Source: DATFPQ01 sp035264765
GTDB taxonomy: Bacteria; Actinomycetota; Actinomycetes; Actinomycetales; Angustibacteraceae
Length of the DNA: 10,126 nucleotides
Direction: 5' to 3'
Assembly: GCA_035264765.1 (NCBI GenBank)
Contig: DATFPQ010000187.1
Location: forward strand, 1-10,126
Below are positions 1 through 9,166 of this stretch, in pieces. The notes beneath the pieces were generated by a model. The model had not been told where the DNA came from. It saw nothing but the letters and a program-made list of their open reading frames with translations, and did no database searches. The position numbers and the translations under genes are program-made. Numbering within the stretch: the first letter of the stretch is position 1; each line of letters begins with the position of its first letter.

Positions 1-65
1 TGGCGATAAGGGCCGCTGCGCGGACGCGAGGCTCGCGGAACATAGCGGTCAGCATAATCCGTCTC

Positions 66-140
66 GCGGAGAGCCCACGGCCGGTCGCCGTGGGCGGGCG
101 CCGATGACGCGGCCTGCTCCGCACGGCGGGGGCTCTCCGC
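66..140. repeat. Nested inverted repeat (hairpin within an outer stem)
   Basis: An 11-base arm GCGGAGAGCCC at 66-76 is perfectly complementary to GGGCTCTCCGC at 130-140. Inside it lies a perfect 8-bp hairpin: CCCACGGC at 74-81, loop CGGTC, and GCCGTGGG at 87-94. The two pairings share bases 74-76, so they can coexist as an 8-bp outer stem (66-73 with 133-140) enclosing the inner hairpin. The 75-nt span with a 7-8 bp closing stem recalls a tRNA outline, but neither strand carries a T-loop consensus or a convincing anticodon arm. No T-run follows, so a classical terminator is unlikely. Role unknown. Confidence 0.6.
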
Positions 141-661
141 ACATGCCGCGGTTCGGCCATGCGGTTCCCGTCGATCCTCGGGAGCACCTCGGAGAGCCAA
201 CGCTTCAGAGCGCCGGAGCGGGGTGGGCGGACGGTCGTGCGCTACGCCTGGGCCATAGATGACTCTGCCCGTGGGAGTTCTACCCGCAGTGGGCCAAGTG
301 GGGCATTCCAATCGGGGCCCGGGACCGCGAGCACCCCCACCTCGGTTCAGCCCTCTATGAGACCCGAAAAGGGCGCCGGGTCCAGGTCCTCCTCGGCTAT
401 GCCGCCGGAATCCGGGTCCTCAATGGCTAGGCGGGTATATCAGGCGGCCTGCGGCAGCTGAGGGGCCAGGCGTGTGTGCGATCCGAGATCTGGTCCCCGG
501 AACCCCAGAGCGTCGTTGAGAGGTACAGGGCGGCCGATACTGACACGGATACTCGGGTCCGCTCCACATCGGTGCCCGGCTCCAAACGCCACGAGTGTCC
601 TCAGCTGCCGTGCTGCGGCGGCGTGCCGATGGCCAGTGTCAGGCCGGCCGAGAACTGCGGG

Positions 662-681
662 GACGAAAGTGAGACTTCGTC
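662..681 (-). terminator. Possible stem-loop terminator after the cupin gene
   Basis: GACGAA at 662-667 pairs perfectly with TTCGTC at 676-681. Two further pairs can form inside with one bulged base, leaving a three-base loop. It begins about 40 bases past the cupin stop codon in the direction of transcription. There is no following T-tract, so it would be a weak or factor-assisted terminator, or chance. Confidence 0.25.
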
Positions 682-721
682 GGGCTCTCGGGCGCGAGCG
701 TGAGGCGGACAGGCGAGCTCG

Positions 722-1213
722 TCAGGGTCCACACCTTGGTCCTTGGCCGATCGACCTATGGGCTGTCGGGTGGTACGGGTCGGTCGCGTAGCGAGCCATC
801 ACGGCGAGGGCCGCGTCCTCGTCCACGCGGCCATCCCGCGCCGCCAGAGCGGTCATCTCCCGGAAGTAGCCGATGTAGAGGTCCGGAGCGACCGTGCAGA
901 TGAAGATCGCCCATTCGTCCGGGTCCGGGTTCGAGAAGGTGTGCGGCGCGCCGACCGGCGCCGTAACCAGCCCGCCGGCGGAAACGTCGACGTCCGTGTC
1001 GGCGCTGGCGAATCGCATCGTCCCCGACACGACGTAGAACGTCTCGGAGTGCGCCCGGTGGATGTGCTGGGGTGGGCCGCCGCTGCCTGGTGGCAGACGC
1101 GCCTCGAGGAAGCCGATCCGGTGCCCGGTGTTCGAGCCGTCCTCCAGGATGCGGATCCGATTCGGGCCGGCCAGGACCTCGCCACCACCGTCTGAGACGA
1201 GGACGACGTCCAT
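722..1213 (-). CDS. Small single-domain cupin protein (quercetinase-like family)
   Basis: A 163-residue protein with one complete cupin barrel. Motif 1 lies at about residues 44-64 (GSGGPPQHIHRAHSETFYVVSG), with H50, H52 and E57 placed as metal ligands. Motif 2 lies at about 86-95 (PVGAPHTFSN), with H91 as the fourth ligand. The metal site therefore looks intact. Proteins of this type bind one divalent metal; some are dioxygenases or isomerases, others small-molecule sensors, and the substrate cannot be read from sequence. The C-terminal ~45 residues after the barrel are probably helical. There is no signal peptide or DNA-binding domain, so it is presumably cytosolic. The ATG at 1213 is chosen because the cupin fold begins soon after it; the G-rich GGTGGGG just upstream is a poor ribosome binding site. 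It lies 165 bases beyond the end of pepN on the same strand, so co-transcription is possible but not implied. The family call is firm, the function unknown. Confidence 0.85.
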   Translation of the reverse strand: MDVVLVSDGGGEVLAGPNRIRILEDGSNTGHRIGFLEARLPPGSGGPPQHIHRAHSETFYVVSGTMRFASADTDVDVSAGGLVTAPVGAPHTFSNPDPDEWAIFICTVAPDLYIGYFREMTALAARDGRVDEDAALAVMARYATDPYHPTAHRSIGQGPRCGP

Positions 1214-1378
1214 GCCCCACCATCCCGGGCGTTCGAAGGAGAGACGACACTCGAAGCGTACGCTCGGCCGCCGGCTCCACTCAGGGCTGGCGCATAGAGG
1301 GGTGACGGCGTTGCCCCCGGCCTCGGCTCACCGCGCCGCCGATCCGGGATGCGGCTCGGTTTGCGAGGGAACGTGTGG

Positions 1379-3862
<2,484 letters not shown>

Positions 3863-3877
3863 GACCGAACCTTGGCA

Positions 3878-3898
3878 CGGCACCCCTGCAGTGGGTAC
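3878..3898 (-). promoter_or_regulatory. Hairpin immediately upstream of the pepN ribosome binding site
   Basis: On the minus strand GGTACCC pairs with GGGTGCC (six Watson-Crick pairs and one G-U) around a seven-base loop ACTGCAG. It ends a few bases before the AAGG preceding the pepN ATG at 3862. It would be in the 5' leader if transcription starts upstream. A role in translation control is conjecture. Confidence 0.25.
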
Positions 3899-4053
3899 CG
3901 GGACGACGAAGCCCCCAGGTCCGTTACGGCTGTGACCTTAGTTCAGCACTCCGCATGCGGCGTTATCGCCTCGTCTTGTTTCTCCGAGTCGTTGGCTCGA
4001 CCCGAACCTCCACGCCCGCACTTGTGCCCACCGGCGTGCTTTCCGGATGAGCC

Positions 4054-4188
4054 CTAGGAGCATCCTCTGCTGGCCCAGCGGCCATCCGCCTCAGCCGCGC
4101 AGCGGCCATCCGCTCGTGCCGCGGGTCGGATGTGCGAGCTCGATGGCCCGATCCCGACGGTGAAGAGGTCGAAGACGCTCAGTGCCAT
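4054..4188 (-). pseudogene. sdaA: Broken sdaA: N-terminal fragment of L-serine dehydratase
   Basis: The reading frame encodes 44 residues. The first 19 (MALSVFDLFTVGIGPSSSH) are the conserved start of single-chain iron-sulfur L-serine dehydratases, including the signature GIGPSSSH. Immediately after this, where the family continues T-V-G-P-M-R-A-A, the sequence changes to low-complexity Arg/Ala-rich residues and ends at TAG (4054-4056). The rest of the usual ~450-residue protein, including its iron-sulfur cysteines, is absent from the window, so the product cannot be an active enzyme. The intact enzyme deaminates L-serine to pyruvate and ammonia. The start is well preserved: ATG at 4188 with GAGGA six bases upstream, overlapping the end of soxG by 10 bases, which shows that sdaA was once a translationally coupled member of the operon. 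A 14-base direct repeat lies within the aberrant 3' part. I see no further sdaA sequence in 3863-4053. Confidence 0.8.
4076..4113. repeat. 14-bp direct repeat inside the sdaA break region
   Basis: CAGCGGCCATCCGC occurs at 4076-4089 and again at 4100-4113, a 24-base period, with the intervening bases also G/C rich. It lies within the part of the broken sdaA frame that no longer resembles serine dehydratase, and it creates the duplicated ADGR residues there. It may mark slippage or repair at a deletion junction. Confidence 0.6.
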
Positions 4189-4784
4189 GAAGGGTCCTCG
4201 TGGTACTCGGTGCACGCGTCGACGATCCAGTCGGCGAGGTAGCGGGCGAAGGACGAGCGGACCATGACCCAGAAGTCCGACGCCGTGTCGTCGCGCACCA
4301 CGAGGACCACGCCGGCGAGCGCGAGGAGGGTCTGCACGCACGTGCCTCGCGGCGCCACCCGCGGGTGCAGGTCGATGGCGCAGCCATGTGCGAGCAGGTC
4401 CCGCGCACGAGGACCGCTGAGCGAGATCGTCGTCCGTTGTGCGGAGACGTCGACGACGGCTCCACGACCGCCCACCGCGGCATCGAGGGACTTAAGCAGG
4501 TCGGTGCGCCCGGCCGGTGCCACGACCAGCCACTCGTCCGGCCCCAGCCACAGGACCGTGACGTCCCCCGCTGTCACGGCGGTGCAGGCGGTCTGCGGCA
4601 CCGCGACACCGAGGACCTCGGCCACGGCTGTCGCCGCCGGGCCGGCGGGGTCGAGGCGGAGGTCGAGCTGCACCAGCAGCGGTAGCTCGCGTACCCGCAC
4701 CGCGGCGGGCAGGGCCGCCAGCTGCGCCGCCGAGGAAGCCAGCGGGCTCCGGCGCTCGGATCGCGACATCGTCTCAACCGTCAC
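4179..4784 (-). CDS. soxG: Sarcosine oxidase, gamma subunit
   Basis: A 201-residue gamma subunit of heterotetrameric sarcosine oxidase. It is the smallest GcvT-like (folate-binding-fold) subunit of the complex and its individual role is poorly defined; it packs against the alpha subunit. Family-like stretches include the central WLGPDEWLVV, followed by VVDVSAQRTTISLSGPRARDLLAHGCAIDLHP and the late SFARYLADWI. I place the start at GTG 4784: a strong AAGGAGGG (4793-4800) lies eight bases upstream. The in-frame ATG at 4769 (MSRSERR) is a fallback, but it has no comparable Shine-Dalgarno. With the GTG start the gene overlaps the end of soxA by 11 bases, consistent with coupled translation. Its 3' end overlaps the sdaA remnant by 10 bases. 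The protein is complete and has no signal peptide, as expected for a cytoplasmic enzyme. Assignment is supported both by sequence and by position after soxA. Confidence 0.9.
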   Translation of the reverse strand: MTVETMSRSERRSPLASSAAQLAALPAAVRVRELPLLVQLDLRLDPAGPAATAVAEVLGVAVPQTACTAVTAGDVTVLWLGPDEWLVVAPAGRTDLLKSLDAAVGGRGAVVDVSAQRTTISLSGPRARDLLAHGCAIDLHPRVAPRGTCVQTLLALAGVVLVVRDDTASDFWVMVRSSFARYLADWIVDACTEYHEDPSWH

Positions 4785-7635
4785 GACGGCTGCCCTCCTT
4801 GTCGAACAGGACGCTGTCGGTGACGGTGACCGGCACGAGGTCGTCCTCGATGGGTACGTACAGGGTCTGGCCGATCCGCTCGCGTCCCGACCGGACGAGG
4901 GCCAGGGCAAAGGTGCGGCCCAGGGCTGCGCTGCGATAGCTGGACGTCACGTGCCCGAGCATCGGCACGGGCGGCGCCGGGAGCTGCTCGCACTCGACCA
5001 CCTGCCCGCCTTCGGGGAGGAGCACGCCGGGGTCGACGGGCAGCAGCCCGACCAGATGCTTGCGGTCCGGTCGCTGGTTCTCCGGCCGGCTGAACGACCG
5101 CTTGCCGATGAAGTCCAGCTTCTTCTTCGAGACGACCCACGCCATCCCGAGGTCCTGCGGCGTGACGGTGGCGTCGGTCTCCTGGCCGATGATGGGGTAG
5201 CCCTTCTCGGCGCGCAGGACGTGCATCGTCTCCGTGCCGTACGGCGTGATGCCGTACTGCTCCCCGGCGGCCATGAGAGCCTGCCAGGCCGCGAGGGCGT
5301 CCCACGCGCTGACGTTGACCTCGTAGGCGAGCTCACCGGAGAAGCTGATCCGGGCCACCCGGGCGGCAAGGCCCGCCACCGTGGCGTCGCGCCAGGTCAT
5401 GAACGGAAATCCGTCGTTGGACACGTCGAGGTCGGGCGCCACCGCCGCGAGGACGTCTCGAGAGTGGGGGCCGACGAGCGGGATGGTCGCCCACTGCTCG
5501 GTGACGGAGGTGAGGTGGACCCGCAGGTCGGGCCACTCCGTCTGGAGCCACTCCTCCATCCAGTCGAGGATCTTGGCCGCGTTGCCGGTGGTGGTCGTGA
5601 GCAGGAAGTGCTCCTGGGCCACGCGGATCACCGTGCCGTCGTCGATCACCATGCCGTCGGCGCCGCACATGACGCCGTAGCGCGCCGAGCCGATCCTGAG
5701 GCTGCTCATGAGGTTGGTGTAGAGCCGGTCGAGCAGCTCGCCGGCGTCGGCGCCACGGACGTCGATCTTGCCCAGCGTCGACCCGTCCATCAGGCCCACG
5801 GAGCTCCGCACCGCCGCGCACTCACGCAGCACGGCCTGCTCGATGTCCTCCCCCTCCCGGGGGTAGTACCACGGCCGCTTCCACTGCCCCACGTCCTCGA
5901 ACGCGGCGCCGTGCATCACGTGCCAGTCGTGGAGTGCGGTGACCCGGACCGGGTCGTGCAGCCTCCCGCGGTCACGGCCGGCGAGCGCGGCGAAGGCGAC
6001 CGGCGTGTAGGGCGGCCGGAAGGTTGTCGTTCCGAGCTCGGCCACGTCGGCACCGAGCGCTTCGGCGACTATGCCGGAGGCGATGACGCCGGACGTCTTG
6101 CCCTGGTCGTGAGCGGTGCCGATCGTCGTGTAGCGCTTGACGTGCTCCACAGACCGCAGCCCGGCACCGGTTGCCCGCAGGACGTCGGCGACGGTCGCGT
6201 CGCGCTGCAGGTCGACGAAGCTCGTGCAGGGGGCGCCGGGGTCGGGCTCCGGCACCGACCAGAGCACCATCGTCGGTCGGCCGGCCGGCTGGTCCGGCGA
6301 CCACGGCAGCGCCTGGGCCGCAGCGCCGGGCGGGCCGAGGTCCGCCAGAGCCCGCTCGGCAGCGGCCGCACCTCCGCCGAGGGCCCGACGCAGCGTGAAG
6401 TCTCCCGTCGCCGCCCCGGCGACGCTCGCCCCGGGGATCGCCGAACCGGGGACGAAGGCACCGAGTGACGCGTCGTATTGGAGCTTTCCCCGCGCCTGGC
6501 TGAACAGGTGGACGGCGGGGTTCCACCCGCCGCATACAAGGAGCACGTCGCAGGCGATGCCGTCGCGCGCACCCAGATCGCCCGCGGCGTATGGGGCGAC
6601 ATGGGCACGGGTGACCCGCGTGGTGCCGCTCGTGCCGGTGACGACGGAACCCGCGCGGACCTCGATCCCGCGGTCGGCGGACGCCGTCGCCCAGTCAGCC
6701 GGGACGTCCGGGCGGGCGTCGACGACCGCGCGCACCCGGGCGCCCGCGTCCGCGAGGTCGATCGCCGCGGCGTAGGCGCTGTCGTCGGTGGTGAAGACCA
6801 CCACCTCGCGGCCAACCAGGACCCCGTAGCGGTGCAGGTAGGTGCGCGCGGACGCGGCGAGCATAATGCCCGGTCGGTCGTTGCCGGCGAACACGATCGG
6901 GCGCTCGTGCGCACCGGTGGCGACCACCACGTGGCGCGACCGGATGCGCCAGATCCGTTGGCGCGACAGGTGTGCCGGCGCGTTGGCTCCGAGGTGGTCG
7001 GTGCGCTTCTCAAGGGCGAGGACGAAGCCGTCGTCGTAGTAGCCGAAGGCGGTAGTCCGCTGCAGGACGGTGACGTCGGGGAGGCTGCGCAGCTCGGCTA
7101 CCGCGGCCGCGACCCACTCGAGGGCAGGGGCGCCGTCGATCTCGTCCCGGGTACCGAGGAGGGAGCCCCCGGCCTCTGACTGCTCGTCGACAACGACGAC
7201 GCGAGCACCGCTACGGGCCGCAGTCAGCGCGGCGGTCAGGCCGGCCGGTCCGGCGCCGACGACGAGGACGTCGCAGTGCGCGTGCACCGCGTCATAGCGG
7301 GCGGGGTCGGGGCGGTCGGCGAGCCGCCCCTGGCCGACGAGACCGCGCGCGACGAGCCCGTCGTACAGCTCGACCGTGGTGGCGGTGAGCATCGGCTCGG
7401 GAAACGGGGTCTCGACCTGCACCAGCGCATTGGGGTCCTCGGATCCGGCGGCCATGATGCCGCGCGGCCGGCCGAGCTTGATGCTGGTCGTGACCTGGTG
7501 GACGCCGTTGGCGAGCAGGGCGGAGGCCAATGTGTCCCCCTGCAGTCCCTGGTAGGTGTGTCCGTCGAACGTGAACGACACCTCGTTCCCGCGGTCGACG
7601 CGGCCCCCGGCGGGCAGCCGGAAGGAGGCGCTCAC
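4774..7635 (-). CDS. soxA: Sarcosine oxidase, alpha subunit
   Basis: A 953-residue alpha subunit, the usual size for this family. The complex oxidises sarcosine to glycine; alpha binds NAD+ and carries the folate site where the methyl carbon is captured as 5,10-methylene-THF. Domains: residues ~18-105, a 2Fe-2S-ferredoxin-like fold without cluster cysteines (SFTFDGHTYQGLQGDTLASALLANGV, then RPRGIMAAGSEDPNALV); ~120-440, a pyridine-nucleotide-disulfide-type dinucleotide-binding module with GAGPAG at 127-132 and an ATG motif at 239-241; ~565-945, a GcvT/aminomethyltransferase-like folate domain (HDWHVMHGAAFEDVGQWKRPWYYP at its start, GEDIEQAVLRECAAVRSSVGLMD after it). The start is GTG at 7635, overlapping the soxD stop by four bases (GTGA); the protein from there (SASFRLPAGGRVDRG) aligns with known alpha N-termini, while a further open stretch upstream is a shadow of soxD. 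No key residue appears lost. Cytoplasmic. Confidence 0.96.
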   Translation of the reverse strand: MSASFRLPAGGRVDRGNEVSFTFDGHTYQGLQGDTLASALLANGVHQVTTSIKLGRPRGIMAAGSEDPNALVQVETPFPEPMLTATTVELYDGLVARGLVGQGRLADRPDPARYDAVHAHCDVLVVGAGPAGLTAALTAARSGARVVVVDEQSEAGGSLLGTRDEIDGAPALEWVAAAVAELRSLPDVTVLQRTTAFGYYDDGFVLALEKRTDHLGANAPAHLSRQRIWRIRSRHVVVATGAHERPIVFAGNDRPGIMLAASARTYLHRYGVLVGREVVVFTTDDSAYAAAIDLADAGARVRAVVDARPDVPADWATASADRGIEVRAGSVVTGTSGTTRVTRAHVAPYAAGDLGARDGIACDVLLVCGGWNPAVHLFSQARGKLQYDASLGAFVPGSAIPGASVAGAATGDFTLRRALGGGAAAAERALADLGPPGAAAQALPWSPDQPAGRPTMVLWSVPEPDPGAPCTSFVDLQRDATVADVLRATGAGLRSVEHVKRYTTIGTAHDQGKTSGVIASGIVAEALGADVAELGTTTFRPPYTPVAFAALAGRDRGRLHDPVRVTALHDWHVMHGAAFEDVGQWKRPWYYPREGEDIEQAVLRECAAVRSSVGLMDGSTLGKIDVRGADAGELLDRLYTNLMSSLRIGSARYGVMCGADGMVIDDGTVIRVAQEHFLLTTTTGNAAKILDWMEEWLQTEWPDLRVHLTSVTEQWATIPLVGPHSRDVLAAVAPDLDVSNDGFPFMTWRDATVAGLAARVARISFSGELAYEVNVSAWDALAAWQALMAAGEQYGITPYGTETMHVLRAEKGYPIIGQETDATVTPQDLGMAWVVSKKKLDFIGKRSFSRPENQRPDRKHLVGLLPVDPGVLLPEGGQVVECEQLPAPPVPMLGHVTSSYRSAALGRTFALALVRSGRERIGQTLYVPIEDDLVPVTVTDSVLFDKEGSRRDG
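4793..4800 (-). promoter_or_regulatory. Ribosome binding site that decides the soxG start
   Basis: AAGGAGGG on the minus strand, eight bases before GTG 4784 and 23 before ATG 4769. It lies inside the last codons of soxA. Its spacing selects the GTG as the start. Confidence 0.75.
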
Positions 7636-7910
7636 GACGTCACCGGCCTTGGCTCGTTGAGGCGGTAGACGGCGAGCACCTGGTGGGTGGCGGTGTCGCG
7701 GACGGCGTTGAACCACCGGCGGCAGCCCGCGGAGTGGAGCCAGCGTTCCGCGAACGGACCCTTCGGGTTGTCCCGGAAGAACAGGAACTCGGCCCACTCG
7801 GCGTCGGACAGCGAAGCCGGCTCAGGAGGGTAGGCGACGTGCGCCTGACCGCCGTAGTGGTACTCGACCTCCTCGCGTGGCCCGCAGTAGGGGCACTCGA
7901 TGAGCTGCAT
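7632..7910 (-). CDS. soxD: Sarcosine oxidase, delta subunit (zinc-binding)
   Basis: A 92-residue delta subunit. The small structural subunit carries a zinc ion; in the characterised Stenotrophomonas enzyme the ligands are Cys6, Cys9, His59 and Cys63. This protein has cysteines at 6 and 9 (IECPYCG) and His59 and Cys63 (WLHSAGC), so all four ligands are present at identical positions. Other family features are the YHYGG segment and FFRDNPKGPFAERW. ATG at 7910 is preceded by GAGGAG (7916-7921) with a five-base spacer. It starts 17 bases after soxB ends, and its TGA stop shares four bases with the soxA GTG start. Length is normal for the family. The reading frame stays open far upstream inside soxB, but that part is a shadow. 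Confidence 0.96.
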   Translation of the reverse strand: MQLIECPYCGPREEVEYHYGGQAHVAYPPEPASLSDAEWAEFLFFRDNPKGPFAERWLHSAGCRRWFNAVRDTATHQVLAVYRLNEPRPVTS

Positions 7911-7927
7911 GCGAACTCCTCGGTGTT

Positions 7928-9166
7928 CTAGTGGGCGACGGCTGCGGCGCCGTGCTCGTCGACGAGGGCGCCGGAGACGAAGCGCTCGAGGGTGAAGGGT
8001 GCGTTGTAGGGGTGCGGGGCGTCGCTCGCCACCGTGTGCGCGAAGCACCAGCCGACTCCGGGGGTGGCCTTGAAACCTCCAGTGCCCCAGCCGCAGTTGA
8101 GGTAGAGCCCGTCGACGGGGGTCAGGCCGACGATCGGGGAGGCGTCCGGCGTGGTGTCGACGATGCCGCCCCAGCTGCGCAGAAGGTGGGCCCGGGCGAA
8201 GACGGGGAAGAGCTCGAGGGCCGCGGCCATCTGGCGCTCGATGATGGAGAAGGCGCCGCGCTGGCCGTAACCGATGTAGCTGTCGATCCCGGCGCCCATG
8301 ACGAGCTCGCCCTTGTGCGCCTGTGAGACGTAGACGTGGACGGCGTTGGACATCACGACCGTCGGGTGGACCGGTTCGAGGAGCTCGGATACCAGGGCCT
8401 GGAGGGGATGTGACTGGATCGGCAGGCGCAGGCCGACCATCTCGGCGAGGACGCTGCTGTGTCCGGCTGCGGCCAGGGCTACCTTGCCGGCGCGGATGGT
8501 GCCGCGGCTGGTGCGGACGGCGGCGATCCGGCCGTCGACGACGTCCAGCCCCTGCACCTCGCAGTCCTGGATCAGGTCGACGCCCATCGCATTCGCGGCG
8601 CGCGCGTAGCCCCACGCGACGTAGTCGTGCTTGGCGATGCCCGCGCGCGGCTGGTAGGTGGCGCCGTGCACCGGATAGCGGACATCGGGATCGATGTTGA
8701 CGATCGGGCAGACCTCTTTGACCTGCTGCGGGTCGAGCCACTCGGCGTCGATGCCGTTGAGCCGGTTGGCGTTGACCCGGCGCATCGAGTCCCGCACGTC
8801 CTGCAGGCTGTGCGCGAGGTTGAGGACCCCACGCTGGCTGAACAGGATCGGGTACCCGAGCCCGTCCTCCAGGGTCTCCCACAGCTTGAGCGAGTGCTCG
8901 TAGATTCCGGAGCTCTCGTCCCACAGGTAGTTGGATCGAATGATTGTCGTGTTGCGAGCCATGTTGCCGCCGGCCAGCCAGCCCTTCTCGAGGACCGCGA
9001 CGTTCCTGATGCCGTGGTTCTTCGCCAGGTAGTACGCGGTTGCCAGGCCGTGACCGCCACCGCCGACGATCACGACGTCGTAGGACGGCTTCGGATCGGG
9101 GTTTCTCCAGAGGAAGTCTGGGTGGTCCGGCAGGTCGGCACCTGGGGTACCGATCGTCGTGGTCAT
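7928..9166 (-). CDS. soxB: Sarcosine oxidase, beta subunit (FAD/FMN)
   Basis: A 412-residue beta subunit, the catalytic flavoprotein of the DAO family. FAD oxidises sarcosine to its imine, and electrons pass to a covalently bound FMN that reacts with O2 to give H2O2. The FAD-binding Rossmann motif is VVIVGGGGHG at residues 31-40, ending with the acidic E60 (AVLEKGWLAGGNMARN). The covalent FMN histidine is probably H180 in GIAKHDYVAWGYARA, matching the conserved AKHD context of known beta subunits. The C-terminal CGWGTGGFKATPGVG stretch is the usual second FAD contact. ATG at 9166 has GAGGGG (9175-9180) eight bases upstream. The four bases ATGA also contain the stop of the glyA remnant frame. 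It is the first intact gene of the operon; no regulator gene is adjacent. Length is normal and no defect is visible. Confidence 0.96.
   Translation of the reverse strand: MTTTIGTPGADLPDHPDFLWRNPDPKPSYDVVIVGGGGHGLATAYYLAKNHGIRNVAVLEKGWLAGGNMARNTTIIRSNYLWDESSGIYEHSLKLWETLEDGLGYPILFSQRGVLNLAHSLQDVRDSMRRVNANRLNGIDAEWLDPQQVKEVCPIVNIDPDVRYPVHGATYQPRAGIAKHDYVAWGYARAANAMGVDLIQDCEVQGLDVVDGRIAAVRTSRGTIRAGKVALAAAGHSSVLAEMVGLRLPIQSHPLQALVSELLEPVHPTVVMSNAVHVYVSQAHKGELVMGAGIDSYIGYGQRGAFSIIERQMAAALELFPVFARAHLLRSWGGIVDTTPDASPIVGLTPVDGLYLNCGWGTGGFKATPGVGWCFAHTVASDAPHPYNAPFTLERFVSGALVDEHGAAAVAH

Larger units (their letters stand above)
1..721. other. Left-edge region without a recognisable intact gene
   Basis: No reading frame here can be assigned to a known family. 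The base composition is less strongly biased than in the genes to the right, and stop codons occur in most frames on both strands. What can be seen is a nested inverted repeat at 66-140, a stretch at about 143-430 on the plus strand that looks like a frameshifted or decayed coding region (see findings), a further open plus-strand stretch to 703 of unknown meaning, and a small stem-loop at 662-681 just past the end of the cupin gene. No tRNA, transposase or CRISPR repeat was recognised. It is best read as intergenic DNA holding eroded gene material. Confidence 0.6.

Noticed and set aside
66..140. tRNA-like outline: 75 nt closed by a 7-8 bp stem, considered as tRNA or tRNA-Sec
   Set aside because: No T-loop consensus (GTTCRA) on either strand, no acceptable D or anticodon arm, and no CCA. 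The internal pairing is one hairpin, not a cloverleaf.
260..262. In-frame TGA between two open plus-strand stretches, considered as a selenocysteine codon
   Set aside because: No CXXU-type or known selenoprotein context and no SECIS-like hairpin just downstream. The third-position pattern favours a frameshift over recoding.
3951..3960. Perfect palindrome CCGCATGCGG upstream of pepN, considered as an operator
   Set aside because: Ten-base palindromes arise often by chance in GC-rich DNA, and no second copy or regulator gene is present.
4264..6468. Long plus-strand open frame (734 codons) opposite soxG and soxA
   Set aside because: It is the antisense shadow of unambiguous sox coding sequence and has an Arg/Gly/Val-rich, domain-free translation.
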